A stretch of 64,000 bases of DNA from Eremophila alpestris peregrina. Lineage: Eukaryota; Chordata; Aves; Passeriformes; Alaudidae. Each line of letters begins with the position of its first letter. Positions within the stretch are counted from its first letter, which is position 1. This document shows positions 47,701-60,262 of this stretch, piece after piece. Below the pieces are notes generated by a model, which did not search any database, was not told the DNA's origin, and was given only the letters and a program-made list of their open reading frames with translations. Location: NCBI GenBank assembly GCA_009792885.1, contig WMCF01000016.1, positions 11,054,200-11,118,199 on the forward strand, read 5' to 3'. Both the position numbers and the translations under genes were made by a program.

Positions 47701-50700
47701 AAATGCACACACAGAGAGCAACCCCGTGATAAGAGAGGCTTATAAAAAACAAATCTTATTGAGAGGAGTGGTAAGCCCAGCTCTGTATGTATCTAAAGAC
47801 ACAGATCCTGGTGGCACTGATAAACTGCTGGAGTGAGAGCCTAATGCCCCTTGGCTCCTGTAGGAAATAGGACCTCTACTAACATCTGTAAATAAATATC
47901 CCCCTGTGTCTTTACACACTTAAATACCTTTGCAAACCTGGCTCCTTGCCTGTTTCCCATACTTGGCTGCTGTTTCTTAATGTTTGCAGGGCAGCAGGAG
48001 CAAGAGCTCAGCTGTAATTTGGGGTTGTATTGTGCAAAGGCACAGAACAAAAGACCTCTGACAGCTTCCCAGCATCCAGGTCTTGTTGTTGTTTTATAAA
48101 CAACCTCCCCTGCTTTGTTTGTATGTGTGTTTTTATCTTTTATACATTATTTTCTTGTTTCCTTTATACTTCTGATGCCTCCAAGCTAGAATACCTTTGC
48201 TGAGCTCCTGACTGAGCCGGGCCAAGCCTGCCACAGGGAAAGGACTTTCTACCTGTGTCCTGCTAATCTGCAAGTGGTGAGTGTGGCTGGAGTGAAGCTG
48301 CAAGGGTTGGAATGAAGGGTGTTAGGGGTAATACTGCACAACAAACTTTGTGCTTCAAGATTCCCACTGGGATTAGGGAACATGAGCACTGCTGGAATAA
48401 AAAGCAAAAGTTTAGACCACAGAGAACTGAGCAGATGCAAACATGTGATACAAAACTGAAAAACTGTGCTCCAAGAGAGGCAAATGCACACCAGCTGTGC
48501 CTGGAGTGGGTGGGTCATGCTTTTCCTGTGCCCAGCCTGTTTATTCGACAGCAACTACCAGGATGGGATCTCCTCCAGGTTTACTTCAAGGAAGATGTCA
48601 TGTCTCTTGACCCTTAACAAGGTAAAAGTTATTGTATTAATAATCAACCAGCCTGGGGTTCCAGACTGAGTGACGATTTGCATCCATCCCCAACTTATAT
48701 AAACCTAAACCACCATAGTTTAAAGAAAAACTTTTTGAGCTGGTGTTTCCTGTGAAACCTCAATAGAAGCATGTCTTCTGGGTGCTTTGATGCATTTCAG
48801 GTTCATTTTGGGGCTCTGTAATTCATGGCAGCTGGTTCTCTGATTATTTTATATTAAGGACCAACTTCCAGTAACATCAGTGGGAGCAGGATTTCAGCTC
48901 TAGAGCTATTATTAACTAATGCAGCACAACAATGCCTGGCTTTCGTTCTGTTTTGTTTTCTCCCAGGGTCGGAACGTGTGTGTATCCCATTAACTCTGTC
49001 CTCACTGCTCTCAAGATGTTCCGCACAAATGATTTTTTTTTTGTAAGAAAATATATTTTACTAGGCAGTTTTATGAGAACTGACAAAATGCCTCGTAAAT
49101 AACCCAGCAGGAAATATGGGGTAAATAAAAATTTTACAGCTTTATCATAAACCTGAGAAGTCTTTGGTTCCTTTTCGAATGGAATGAGCAAGGTATTTCA
49201 TTAAAGGAAAAGACATGCTCTCTAAAGCCCAACAATTATAGACACAATGCCTTTTTAACCTGCAATTCAGTCAAACAGGTTTGGTGGCAGTGGAAAATGT
49301 TAAAGGCCCTGTTTTGACACTTTGGGTCATGCTCCCCACTGATCAATTTGTGCTGTAGGTTCCATACACAGCAGAGCTGGAGAACTGGTGTGTGCCTGAC
49401 CTGTCCCCAAAGTATCCAGGACCTCTAAGGAAACAGGTATCTGGGAGAACCTGCTCAGGACAGGCTGAGGCTTTCTGCTGCCTTTGTACATCTCTGAGCA
49501 TGGGGCTGTGCCTGGGCCCCTTAATACAAAGGGAATACAAACAAATATGGTCCGTAGGTCTTCAGCACAAAGCCTGAAATGCAATGATTTGGTCAAAGAC
49601 CAAGAGTCTGAAATAGAAATGCTTGGAACAAGCCTCCGTCCTTGAACTTTGTGTGAAGGGGGAATTCAGCTCTCAGAAGGAGGATCTTTGACGTGTAATG
49701 ATTTTGGTATGGAGGGAAGACAGGAGGGGGTGATACTTTTAAGTTCTTTTCACTTGTAAAAACTCACATTGACATCCATGACTTATTTTCTGCTTACAGT
49801 GAAACAGAAATTGGGCAAAATGCAACCTGTTCCAGGGTGCATTTAAGGTAGGGAAACTACCTCCCAAAAGAAGTGATAAGGTGCCATTGTATGCCTGCAC
49901 GTTCTGATGAAATACCAAACGAGGTGATCTGTAGTGAAGGCCTTTGCCATTCCTCATGCCTATTGTTCTCTGATCCCCACCCTTTGTGTGCCTCCAGCCC
50001 AGCTAAAAACTTGGGAGAGATCCTGGAAAGGCTGGGATTCACAGAAGCACTGGAGATGTTCAGATACCCTTGTTATCTGCCCTGCATTGAGAGCAGAGCT
50101 GACAGCACCGCCCAGGCCTCACCTCGCCGGCCCCACAGGCTGTACCCCACAGCCATGGTCCCCACCTCTCCCCTGGGGCATTCTTGCATAAAGCCCACCA
50201 CTCAGGGTGGAATGGGACCCACCTTCCCTTGCAGGCACTGCTGCATTCCCTGCCTTCCTTCCCGGTCCCTCCCTGCTCCATAGCCCTTCCCCACCTTCTC
50301 ACCACATTGCCCGGGTCCTGAGGACATCTACAGCAACTTCCCACAGCAATGTCATGTGAGCAAAGCATCTAAAGCTTTTGCGGCTAGAATGCCGTGTAAA
50401 CAAAGAGCTAAGTTCACCCCACACCACACTCCAAAGCTCTTTTGATGTTGATTTTTTTCAATGGCCACCAGGCACACTTTGGGAACAGGCACCTACAGGA
50501 GAGCTGGTCCCTGCACCAGTGGGTACAGTGCTCCAGCCTGATCCCCCATAACCAGGCCAAGGCAGGGTGTCCTTGGGATTTTGCCTCTATAAGGGCCCAG
50601 TTTCTGCCATGCTGTCTGGAAAGCACAGTGTAGAGAGACAATTGCCACAGCCCTTTCCCTAAAGGAAATTCCATGCTGGCCCCGAGCAGCACGGTGGTGC

Positions 50701-52167
50701 GGCAGAGCACAGCCCTGGCAGAGCAGGCCGGGCTGCAGGCAGGGCTCTGCCCTCCCCCGGCAGCGGCTGACAGCATGTCAAGGGAAATTGGCTTTTCGGT
50801 GGAACACACTGCTTTAGTGAGAGCCCATATGTTTCTGAGTTATCTGTTCTGAATTCCCCTTATTATCCCAATGCCTCTATCACCACCCCCCTGCCTCTAC
50901 CCTTTCCTCAGGCCTCCACCGTGATGCAGAGGTTAAATAAAATATCATTTCCTTCTAATTTAGCCTTTGTCTTTGGCAATCAAAATGCCCTTCAGGCTCT
51001 TCCAGGTCAGGGTAGGACATGAGAAACCCCTTCCCAGGCATTTCACTGTAGATAATGTGGCTGATTCATGAGACCATTCAAAGCGCTGCCTTCCGCTGTG
51101 GCTGCTGCTTTTGGAGCTTGGGCTCTGCCTCCTTTTCCCTCCCCACAACACCACCTCTCCTGGCCAGATTTTGCAAACCACCTCCTGGGAAACTGGGGGC
51201 CACAGGAGGAGAACAAAAATAAGAGCAGGTTAGATGTACTGCAGCAAAGTCTCTGTGCATGGGAGAAAAAGGCTGTGTGAGTCCAGAGAGCAAGAGAACT
51301 CTGTCCCTGCTCCAGGAGGGGCTGAGCCATGGAAGCAGCAATATTTGCAATTCTGCCACTCCTTTTTGAGCCCTTAGATGCCAGAGTGATCAGAAGAAGT
51401 GGGAGGACTCATGTTGTGATACTTCTGGGCAAATATAGCAAGAGATGGGGGAACATACACAAATCTGCCTCTAGAAGCATCACCTGTGTGTTATTTGTTT
51501 GGTTGAGGGTGCAATACAAAGCAGTGGGATTCATTTTTATTTTTTATAAAATCCAGTATCCTGTTCAGCATCTTCCTGGAGACTCCCTCTAACATCACAC
51601 CCAACCGAGATAATGCTGGTAAAAGAACCAGTGGTGTAAAGGGAAGACCTATAAAGGACACTATATCATTTATAATGGAGTGTTGTTATTTTAACCTTTC
51701 CTTCCTTGTTCAGTTTTATGTATTTGAGTTGAAAGTGCAGAGGCAGCAGGGAGATAGAGAGCATTAACTTCACCCTGTAACATGCAACATAGGTAAAAAG
51801 GGGGCAAAGCTGACTTGCTTTTGTCACTTGTGTGGTCTCCAAAGTAAGTAGGATTATTATGGAAGGAAAGTCTCTAGTGCTGGTGTCCCATACATTTTTC
51901 TGGCTGTGTTTGTCCTTTCCTGTCATGGTTGAGTGTGCAAATGTGTGGCTGGGGAACAGGTATGATTGTCATGTGTCCTAGGACTTGGTCCCAGGTATCT
52001 CCTCACTGCAGGAGATGCAGTAGGGATGCAGGAAAAGCTAAGCACTGAGTAAAGGACAAGGTATGGGTTGTTTGTGTGCACCCATGGTTATCCATGGATG
52101 AGGAATCCTGTATCATTGGTGGATGAAGCTGTAGGGAATTAGATCACAGGACTCTTTCAGAAATAGA
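41711..52167. other. Long non-coding stretch
   Basis: About 10 kb of mostly unique sequence. Items noted are the T/G simple sequence near 42.7 kb and a 12-base direct repeat TTCTTGCCTGGT at about 41776 and 41789. There is also an AATAAA in an AT-rich, 3'-UTR-like patch near 43727, an A/C-rich patch at about 45378-45420, and a T-rich run near 49031. No gene is recognised. Confidence 0.5.
42715..42795 (+). repeat. T/G simple sequence with (GTTT)n
   Basis: A long T-rich stretch with G interruptions, including four GTTT units. A second short GTTT array lies at about 43040-43060. It yields a spurious Phe/Gly-rich frame that is not a gene. Confidence 0.85.
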
Positions 52168-52178
52168 ATCTATCTATC

Positions 52179-52216
<38 letters not shown>

Positions 52217-52253
52217 GTCTATCTATCTTATCTATCTGACCATCCATCCATCT
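52168..52253 (+). repeat. (ATCT)n tetranucleotide microsatellite
   Basis: About 70 bases of ATCT units with two interruptions, trailing into CATC units. Probably length-polymorphic. Confidence 0.95.
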
Positions 52254-53846
52254 TAAAGCAGCAGCCCCCTAAATATCTATTTCAACAGTTCAAAAAGCCA
52301 AGCTGGCATGACATGAAAATCAGAGGGAGACAGCAGGGTGGGGAAAGCGCCTGAGAGCCGGGAATTGAGGACAAATGGTCCCCACCCCTGCAATGGTCCC
52401 AGCCCCCATTCTCACCCTGCTAGCATCCCTCCCTTTGGTAAACAGAGACAGGAAGATTTTCACCTTGTCTCCTCAGACAGAGGAGCTGGCCCTTTGTTTC
52501 ACTGTGTGACTCCCTGGCAGATGGAAGGTGCCTGAGGGGTCTTGTTCAAGGAAAGGCTCCAGTATGCGAAATGCGCCCACGGGCAGACAGGAGAGGGGTG
52601 GGTTTCCTCCTGTGAAGGAACTGGGTGAAACAGTTTTTGTCTCCTGATGGTTCTGCTTTGACTTTGAGAGGATATAAGTAGTCTTTTAGTTTTACTAACT
52701 GAGCCTTTTGTTTTAATAGGAATTGAGAGGAAACCTGGCATTTGACGCTAAACTTTAGTTCTGAAGGGGGAGAAAGCCAAAATCCTGATGTCAGAAGCGT
52801 GTGCATATTTCAAATATTTAAAATTCTTGCACTAAATTTCTTAGGAGGTGAGAATCTGACCCATAAATCAGTGTGATGCAAGCTTTGCAAAGTCCTAATA
52901 GTTGCCAATCCTTGCTTTCAACCCCAGAGGATTTACTGGTTTTTATTCTTGTTGCTTTCAGTGGAACTAAGAGAGGCAGACAGAGGAAACAGCCAAGCCA
53001 AGGAACAAGAGTTGATGAGAAGTCCATAGTTAGTTGATCAGTCAGTCTATCACTCAATGGTGCATTTTACCAGGTCTTCTTCCAAGGCCATTGCACCACA
53101 TGTGTGGCCTAAGCTGGATGTATGTGCTTCCTCCAGCCCCCTGCAAAACAAAAAGCCAGGCTGAGGCAATTACATCTCTGAAAACATATTGATTTCTTGT
53201 AGGCAGTGTCAGGCACTGCATGGAGAGATTCATTTCCATACCCAGCTCTACTGTGATGGCAGCTCAGATCTGCCCCTGTGCATGGGCAGTCTCTGGGTTG
53301 AAACCAGTCCCCATCAATGGGCCTGTTGTGATGGTTTGGAGGTCTCAGACTGGCTGGTAACAGGAAGATGCCCACAGTGCTGTTGGCATGGTTTGTCCCC
53401 TTGTTTCATTATTTTCCTTCCCTACTCTGACCTATTATTAACAGACCCACCTTCTACCTAGTGTTTCTGTTTCCCCTGATATATTTGTAAAAGGCCTCTT
53501 ATTCTCCTTAATCCCTTTGGCTATAATTAACTCATTCTGCATTTTTGCTGCCCTTATCTTTTCCCTGCAAGCCTTAACTGACTGAATATTCTTGTTTGGT
53601 TGCCTCCCTGTTTTCCATTTCTACTAAAGGTTTTCTTTTTAATCCTCAGATCTCTGAGCAGGCTTATTTCTTGCATTTTTCTTCTTTATTTACTCTTATT
53701 TTCCTCTCCCATCTTGCTGTGTAAGGTAGACCCCATCTACCTTACACACATCTCAGAACTGACTCGCATGGCACATTACTTACTCCATTTCTTAATTCAC
53801 TTCAACTCATTCACCTTTTTCCTTTGGCACTAGGCAAATTTTTCCT

Positions 53847-53870
53847 TTTTTTTTTCTTTTTTTTTTTCCC
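53847..53870 (+). repeat. Poly-T tract
   Basis: Two T runs of about 10 and 12 split by a single C, inside a longer pyrimidine-rich region (about 53600-54000). Confidence 0.8.
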
Positions 53871-54701
53871 AGTGCTGGATTTGCACTTCCTTCTTGGGGT
53901 ATTCCTACCTTCTCAGATAGTTCCTTTTTTTCACCTAATACCTTTGTTCTACAGAAAACATGCAAAGTAAAAAATCTTTCTTTTTCAGAAAGTATTATTT
54001 ATGCAGGGTTTATTTTTGATCCAGAAAACCAGAAAGGCTGAATGTGGACTCAGAGCTCTCCAGCACTCTGTGGCTGTGGATCAGGGTGGTAAAAGCCCAC
54101 AAGGGATGGTGCAGACCTGTTCTCCATTGCTGCATTGAGACAAGCTGTCCTACCTGCTGTTTTAGGGTGCAGAAGGAGGTGGCTTGGGCCACCCTCTCAT
54201 TCCTCAGCCCACTGCTACCACTTCTCTCAGGAGCAAGCACAGCGAGAGAATGATTTTTACTGCCAACAAAGAGATATAAACAGAAATGCTATCTTCAGCC
54301 ATGCTTTTCCTCTCCCCCCCAAGGACACCTGAAGGAGAGGCCACCAGGCCATGCAGGTACACTGTGTAATGAATGCAGTGAGTGGGGATAGGGATGAACA
54401 GCCCATTCTTTTGTTTCTGTTATTGTGGAAACAGAGGCTAAAGCAGATGCCCTTGGTGGAGAGGGCTGGCTGCTGCTCCACTCCATGCTCAGTCCCGGGT
54501 GAGGGCAGCAGCAGCTGCCCATGGCCATGCCCACAGCCACTCTTACTGGCCTTGGTCCTGTCATCACTCTTAACAAAGCCCATGGCCACTTTTCTGCCCT
54601 TTACTTTCCTCCAGTTTCAGGCTTTACTGCCCTAGCACTGCGGTTCAGCAAGGTAGAGCGGGGGAGGGAAGGAGGAAGAACTTTGAGGGGGGTGTTTTAC
54701 A

Positions 54702-54728
54702 GGAAAAAAAAAGGAAAAAAAAAAAAGT
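54702..54728 (+). repeat. Poly-A tract
   Basis: Runs of 9 and 13 A joined by GG, immediately before a CpG-enriched patch. Confidence 0.75.
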
Positions 54729-54799
54729 GAAAAGGCAGTCCTCCGGAGCCTGGGCATGTTGGTGGTTTTGCTACTTCTGTTGTCTGATCCACGTTTTCA

Positions 54800-54935
54800 G
54801 ACACACATGAGGAAACTTCCGAGAATAGCCCTGAGCCAGCCCGGAGTGCTCCGGCACCCCGAGCACAGGCAGGGGACGAGAGGTGCCCGGCACCGCGGGG
54901 AGGGGAACAGCCGGACCAGGCTGCTCCCAAACACA
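54800..54935. other. Small CpG-enriched patch
   Basis: About ten CpGs in 130 bases (for example CACCCCGAGCACAGG and GGCACCGCGGGGAGG). No exon or promoter elements are recognisable. It could be a minor CpG island or a GC-biased-conversion patch. Confidence 0.3.
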
Positions 54936-57473
54936 CTCACGCATGCACACCTACCAGCTTCCTTCCACAAAAGAGGCTCCTTTCATTTCCTGCGAGAGGA
55001 GGAGGCGGGAGAGAGGGAACTTGAAGGCTGCAAATTCCTCAGCCACATATCTCGCCTCCCTCTCCTTTCCTATGCTGCCTGCCAGCTCCACGTTCAGGAG
55101 CTGCAGCTCCTGCTTCCCATACAAATAGGCAAGGCTGAACAACTGTGCTTTTAAACCTTGTGAGACATTCTGTTGCTTTGGGGGTTGTTTTCTTATCACA
55201 GCATTTGTGTGCTTTGCCTGTCAGAGCCACCTCAAGGCTGCTCTAACTCCAAAGGGCCAAGTTGCTGGGTAGCTTGTTTGGAGTACAGGTGTGCCTTGTG
55301 CTGTGATTTAAGCATTTTTCCACCCGAGCTGCCCCCTTCTTGCCCCCAGCCAGCCTCAGGAAGCTTGTCTTCATGCATATTGACAATTACCCTGTGCTGG
55401 AACAATGCTTTTCCAAACCTTCAGCTCTAGACCTGCAATTTCAAAGGGATATTGTTGTCAAGCACCCAGCTTGTCACAAAACTGTGAGCTGGAGACACTA
55501 AAGCAGCAGGTGGTACCCAGGTGTGTTGGACTAATCCTCGGCTTTTCTAAGGCAGGGTTACTTTCCCTTCATGAGTAACTAGGACAAGAACAGGAGAGGC
55601 AGAGAGGCAGACGGTGTTTCTGTTTCAGTTATTTGGTGCTTGCAGGCTTTCCCTTATTTTTTACAAGGTAGGCTGTATTGCTTCTCCTGTGTCAGGGACA
55701 GACATTAGGGGCAATATGTGATGTCTTATTCCCTCCAGAGCTGTGGCAAAGCAGCTCACACCGGCCACCCCTACTGTGGCTGTGAGGAGGTGCTGGCTCT
55801 TAGCCTGTTCAGAGCATCCTGATGCTGTGCTGTGGCTCAGTTAGAGCCACTGCTGATGCAGGAGGGAGTCCAGCTGGCTCTTCTGTTTCTCTGCCTGACC
55901 CTGGAGGCATAAATGAGTGGTATCAATCAGAAACAATGCCTGAAAGTCAAGTAGATTTGGTGTTCATCTAAATAGGGGAAATCCTGTGCACTGAGATTTC
56001 AGGACCTGGTGGCTGGAGTGCAAAATGCATGCAGAGAAAGAGCACTTCTGCAGAACATTTCCTAAGGCATCCAAGGACTCTCTGAAACCCACAAAGCCTG
56101 CCCTAAAACCACAGCTGCAACAAAAGAGGAAGAGTCCACAGCAGAACTGGGAGCATATTAAACCTTGCAAAATCGGTCTCTTTCTGTGGTGGGGAGCATG
56201 TGTATAAATACATACACACATATACACGGAGAGAGAGCTGTGCTCTTTCAGCATCAGGGCCAAAAGTGAAGGTAGGATGTAGGAATGCTGAGCAGGGGTA
56301 GTGATTTCAGGCAGGGCTGCAGTGGCCTAAGCCAGTGGCTTCACAAAATGACCAGTCTTCACAGGACCTAGTGCAGTGGATTTAAAGGATTCTAGGTGGT
56401 TTGTAAGCCACAGAGGTAACTTCAGCAAAGATGTAAATGGGAGAGTGAACCATCAGAAAGAGAGCAGCAAGGATGAGGGTGCAGATGAAAAGATGTCCAA
56501 GTGGGGCAGAGTGCATAGGGCAAAAGGAGTGTAATTTCCAAGTGACACCAAGGAAGAACATAGGAAAAGAAAGTGAAAAGACTGTGTTAAAATATAGCCA
56601 GCTGTCCAACATTCCAGTACCATCTCTGTTCTTGTCCTGACACTACTGAGGGCAGTTGCTGTTGAGTTCCAAGTTGTGCAGGATCCTGTGAAGGCAGTGT
56701 TCAAAGCTGACCCCAGGGAGACTGCCCAAGGTGGCTGCTTTCCTGGGCATTGAGTCAGGAGCTCAGGGTTAACTCTGTGATGCAGAACCTTTGCTGGGCA
56801 GGTGTGTGTCCCTCCTGAACAACTTTGCTGGAGCTGGAATGACTCTGGGAACAGGGATCTTGACAAAGAAAGGAAATTAATGAAGCCTGTGCCTGGACAC
56901 ATTGTTTGTAAGAGCTTTTGCTTCATTGGGATAACCTTCTGGGTGCTGGTGCATACTTTGGGAATGTGCCTATGGTATGGTTCACAGTCAGAGCTGCTGC
57001 ATATTTTGCCTGCTGCGTGTATCCAGCTGCAAGTGTCCATTCTTGGTATGTGACCAGTCCAAGGCCTGCATTAAGACATATTAATGTCTTGCCATAACAC
57101 TACATGTTGTAGAAAAATCCTACCTTAACTAAGCAGCCATTGACTGTAGGGGTCTGAGTTAAGGTGTAGAGTGCTCTAAATCTCAGGAGTCTGATGCTCC
57201 TAGGCACAGTGGACTTGCCTCCTGGAGGACTTTAGAAAGCACAGAAGGAAATGAACTGGAGATCCTTGCTGCTATCTCAGTTCTTCCGAGCACAAGGTCA
57301 GCAGAAAAACAGCTACTCCATGCTATGTCTGGACTGCAGGCAGACAGGCTCCACTGGACAAGCCACAGCCCTGAGTCCCTGACCACCTCATCCAGGCCAG
57401 GGATGTGGTTGGAGCTCCCTGACCTCCTTTAGCCCACACACCCAATCTTTTTTCCCAGGAAGCCAGATCAGAG

Positions 57474-57545
57474 CTGCTGTAACCCTCGAGATGGAAGGTT
57501 CAAGGAGTGGCTGGGACCAGGGGTTACAGCAGTATTTCCATCTCG
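57474..57545. repeat. Interlocking inverted repeats (a-b-a'-b' order)
   Basis: CTGCTGTAACCC (57474-57485) is the exact reverse complement of GGGTTACAGCAG (57521-57532). CGAGATGGAA (57487-57496) is the exact reverse complement of TTCCATCTCG (57536-57545). The arms interleave, so the two stems cannot nest. In RNA this is the topology of an H-type pseudoknot; in DNA it gives two alternative cruciforms or paired protein-binding sites. Confidence 0.8.
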
Positions 57546-58094
57546 GGGATTATCCATGTCTTGCGTTCCACTGGTTCAAAAATTCTCTTTCATATCCCTC
57601 AAAGATAGCTTGCTGTGGAATTAGTGGAGAAAGAGAGTAAAGCAAGAAGATAATGCAGTGGGGGGAGCATTTCTTTCCTGGGCAGAGGCATCGTCCCTGT
57701 TCCCATCACTTGCAGGACCAGCTGTGATTTCTGGCAATGCCAGACACAGCCATCACTCTCGGGGTTCCTTTCCCTTTCATTGTCCCTCTGGAGAACAGGA
57801 CTCTTGTTAGAAACCCTGCAAGTATCATTGAGAGCCAGCTCTATTATTCTCTAGCCAGTGAAGCAAGACAGGCATACTCTCCCACAACCTAGGGATGCCC
57901 CTCTGATCTATTACCAATGGGGCTATCTTTAATGGGATCAGAGCCTGCCCTTTTTCACATCCCACAGGGACAACACCTGCCCACCAGAGAACAAAGAAGA
58001 AACCTGTTGTGATGGGAAAAAAGGACAGAGTTCTCTCCAGAGAGGCAGCAAGGCTGTTTGATTAAGAGCATCTTTCTCCCAGCCAGCTGGTTTG

Positions 58095-58340
58095 CTAGCA
58101 AAACAACCAACTAGACTTCATCTTTATGCAAGAGGGAAAATCGCTGTGAAGCAAATGCCACGAGTTCCATTTTATTCACCAATATAAACCACAAGAAATC
58201 TGGGGAAATTTTTGCAGAAAAAGACTGTAGGAGCAAGAGGGAAAATATTTCTGCCTAAACCAAATATTATAAAAATATTTTAAGGGTAATTTCAATATTC
58301 AGTAATTTTCAGTGCAGTATTTGAAATTCTGCAGCAGAGA
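58095..58340. other. Block resembling conserved non-coding DNA
   Basis: Includes CATCTTTATGCAAGAGG, GTGAAGCAAATGCCACGAG, CACCAATATAAACCAC and AATATTATAAAAATATTTT. Its base composition differs from the GC-richer flanks and no repeat is recognised. Confidence 0.3.
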
Positions 58341-59439
58341 GATCTATCTAGAAGCTTCATCTCTAGTTTGTCTTCCTCAAAAGACACAACAGTTACCATT
58401 GCTGTAAATTTCTTTGTACCCCTGTCTTCACAGAGGTGCAGCATCCCAGTCAGGCAGGTCTGATTCCAGTTGTGTTTTCTGCATGAATGTCCTCTGGAGG
58501 TTGTCCCATGTGTGCACATCTGCCCAGGAGTGCCCTTTATCTGAAGCACTCCCAGTCCTGGGGCAAGAAACCAGGATGAGACCAAACAGCCCCCATCTCC
58601 TTGACAGAGGTGCCAAACTCCAAACCAAATTTGGTTTATTTCTCTGCCTGTTTCTCAAATTGGAGACCAGGATTCATTGCTGGTGCTTATCCCATAAGCT
58701 GCACAAAGGAAAACTGGCATATGAGCATAGGTGCAGGTTCCAAGGGGGTCAGAAGAAGGTTGCCTATGACACAGGCACCTTTGTGGCACATGGTTCATTA
58801 TCCCAGCCCAGAGCTGGACTGGAAAGACTCAGGCATGCTTGGGTGTGTTTGTGCATCCTGGTTTCTTTGGCAGTTTGGTTACTCTTGCAGAAGTGTAATT
58901 GTGAGCAAAGTTTTATTCCAGTGGATGCAGCACGTAGCAAGAAGTTCACCTTCAGTTAGAGAGGATCTTAATATGACCTTCCGTAAAAAAGGGGCATTGT
59001 TTTGAGTTGTTAAACAGCTGCTGTGTTCCACCCCACTAATGGTTGCAATTCAGGAGTGAATAATATAAGCCTTAGATAAACAGCTGGTAAAATAATTGGG
59101 AGCTTTCCTGGTGGGGGGAAGCAGGCAAGTTACTCAACAAAAAGAAATTATTATTCTCACTGCCTAGGAAATGAAGTGATCTCCTTTTCATCATCAAGTG
59201 GGCTGTCACACGGAATCTCTCCCCGCCCTTCTGGAAGCAGCCCAATGCCATTTGCAGTGCTCTCTTGCCACCTTCGCTCTCATAGGAAGCAAGAGACCAT
59301 TTTAGCTGGGATTCATGTATCTGCTCTGTTTTCCATTCTGACCTTTGTCTCCTTCTCCATCCCATCCCTGGTCTCCCTAAAAATAACCCTCCCAACTGCC
59401 CTTCTGCTGTTCCGCACGGGAACAAACACCAGGGATGTT

Positions 59440-60000
59440 CCATCTCCTTTCCTGAGGCGGCCACCACGCAACTGCAGGAGAAGCAAAAGTTTCGCCCAGC
59501 CGAAGTGCGAGTGTCCCCTCGGTACACGCCGTGTGTGCTGGGCTGGGGCAGCGCTGCACAGCTCCGGGCCCTGGGTCTTGGCCTCCATCGGATGAACAAT
59601 TTCCCGTTGAAGGTTACTCACTTCCTGTTTTCCGTATTTAGACAATCTGGGCCTATTGGGAGCTTTGATTTGTTGTAAACTTCAGCTGTTTTAAGCGTTA
59701 AGTCGCGGGAGACTGAGGTAAGGGGAAGGAGGGGGAAAGGCCTGGAGACAAATTAGGGTTATTTAATAGCAGGACTGTGTTCTCTCCGCGGTGTTCCAGT
59801 GACCATTAGAGCATGTGAAAGGAAGGTCAGGGGCTGACAGCATGGGAGATGGCGAGAGGGCCGCTTCACAATGGGCAGTGCTGGAGGCGCTGCGTGCGGC
59901 TCTGTGTGTGCCTGCGGCTCCCGTGAGCGTGTGTGGCCAGCGCCGGGAATCGCCCGGGGATGCACTCCGGTGACTAACGTCCCAGTGTGTCACTGGTGCC
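59440..60000. other. CpG-enriched region
   Basis: CpGs cluster at 59450-59590 and again at 59840-59970 (for example TTTCGCCCAGCCGAAGTGCG and CAGCGCCGGGAATCGCCCGG). Between them lies an AT-rich segment. It may be a weak CpG-island promoter about 2 kb upstream of the candidate exon at 61699. Confidence 0.3.
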
Positions 60001-60220
60001 ACTAACAGCCCTGTGGAGGTGGCAAGAGCAGTGCAGCAGCTCCACAGCAGAGGCAGGGAGGAGCTTCTAACCTGGAGAGTGCCGTGCCCTTTTCCCTGCG
60101 CCTATCAGTGCTCACCACATGCTGACATTTGTTAGGACTTGCCCTCAAGTTTGCTAGGCTGGAGCGAGTTAACACTTGTATGTAGCTGATAGGGCAGGTC
60201 ATGTCTTCTTAACGTCTGCT

Positions 60221-60262
60221 TTGCAAGGGTAAACTGAGGCACAGAGCGCTGTAATTCTGCTT
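60221..60262 (-). mobile_element. Possible MIR-type SINE relic
   Basis: AAACTGAGGCACAGAG matches the reversed MIR core over about 16 bases. The flanking similarity is weak, so this may be chance. Confidence 0.25.

Larger units (their letters stand above)
52254..57473. other. Non-coding sequence
   Basis: Contains the pyrimidine-rich region at 53.6-54.0 kb, the small CpG patch at 54.8 kb and a 195-codon minus-strand frame (56453-57040) without recognisable domains. No gene is called. Confidence 0.5.

Noticed and set aside
56453..57040. 195-codon minus-strand open frame
   Set aside because: No family resemblance or domain pattern. Cysteines and serines are scattered without a motif. Length is compatible with chance.
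58414..58959. 181-codon plus-strand open frame
   Set aside because: No domain; several frames are open on both strands here, which suggests low stop-codon density rather than selection.
59072..59599. 175-codon minus-strand open frame
   Set aside because: Openness follows from local GC and CpG enrichment at its N-terminal half; no domain is seen and both strands are open.
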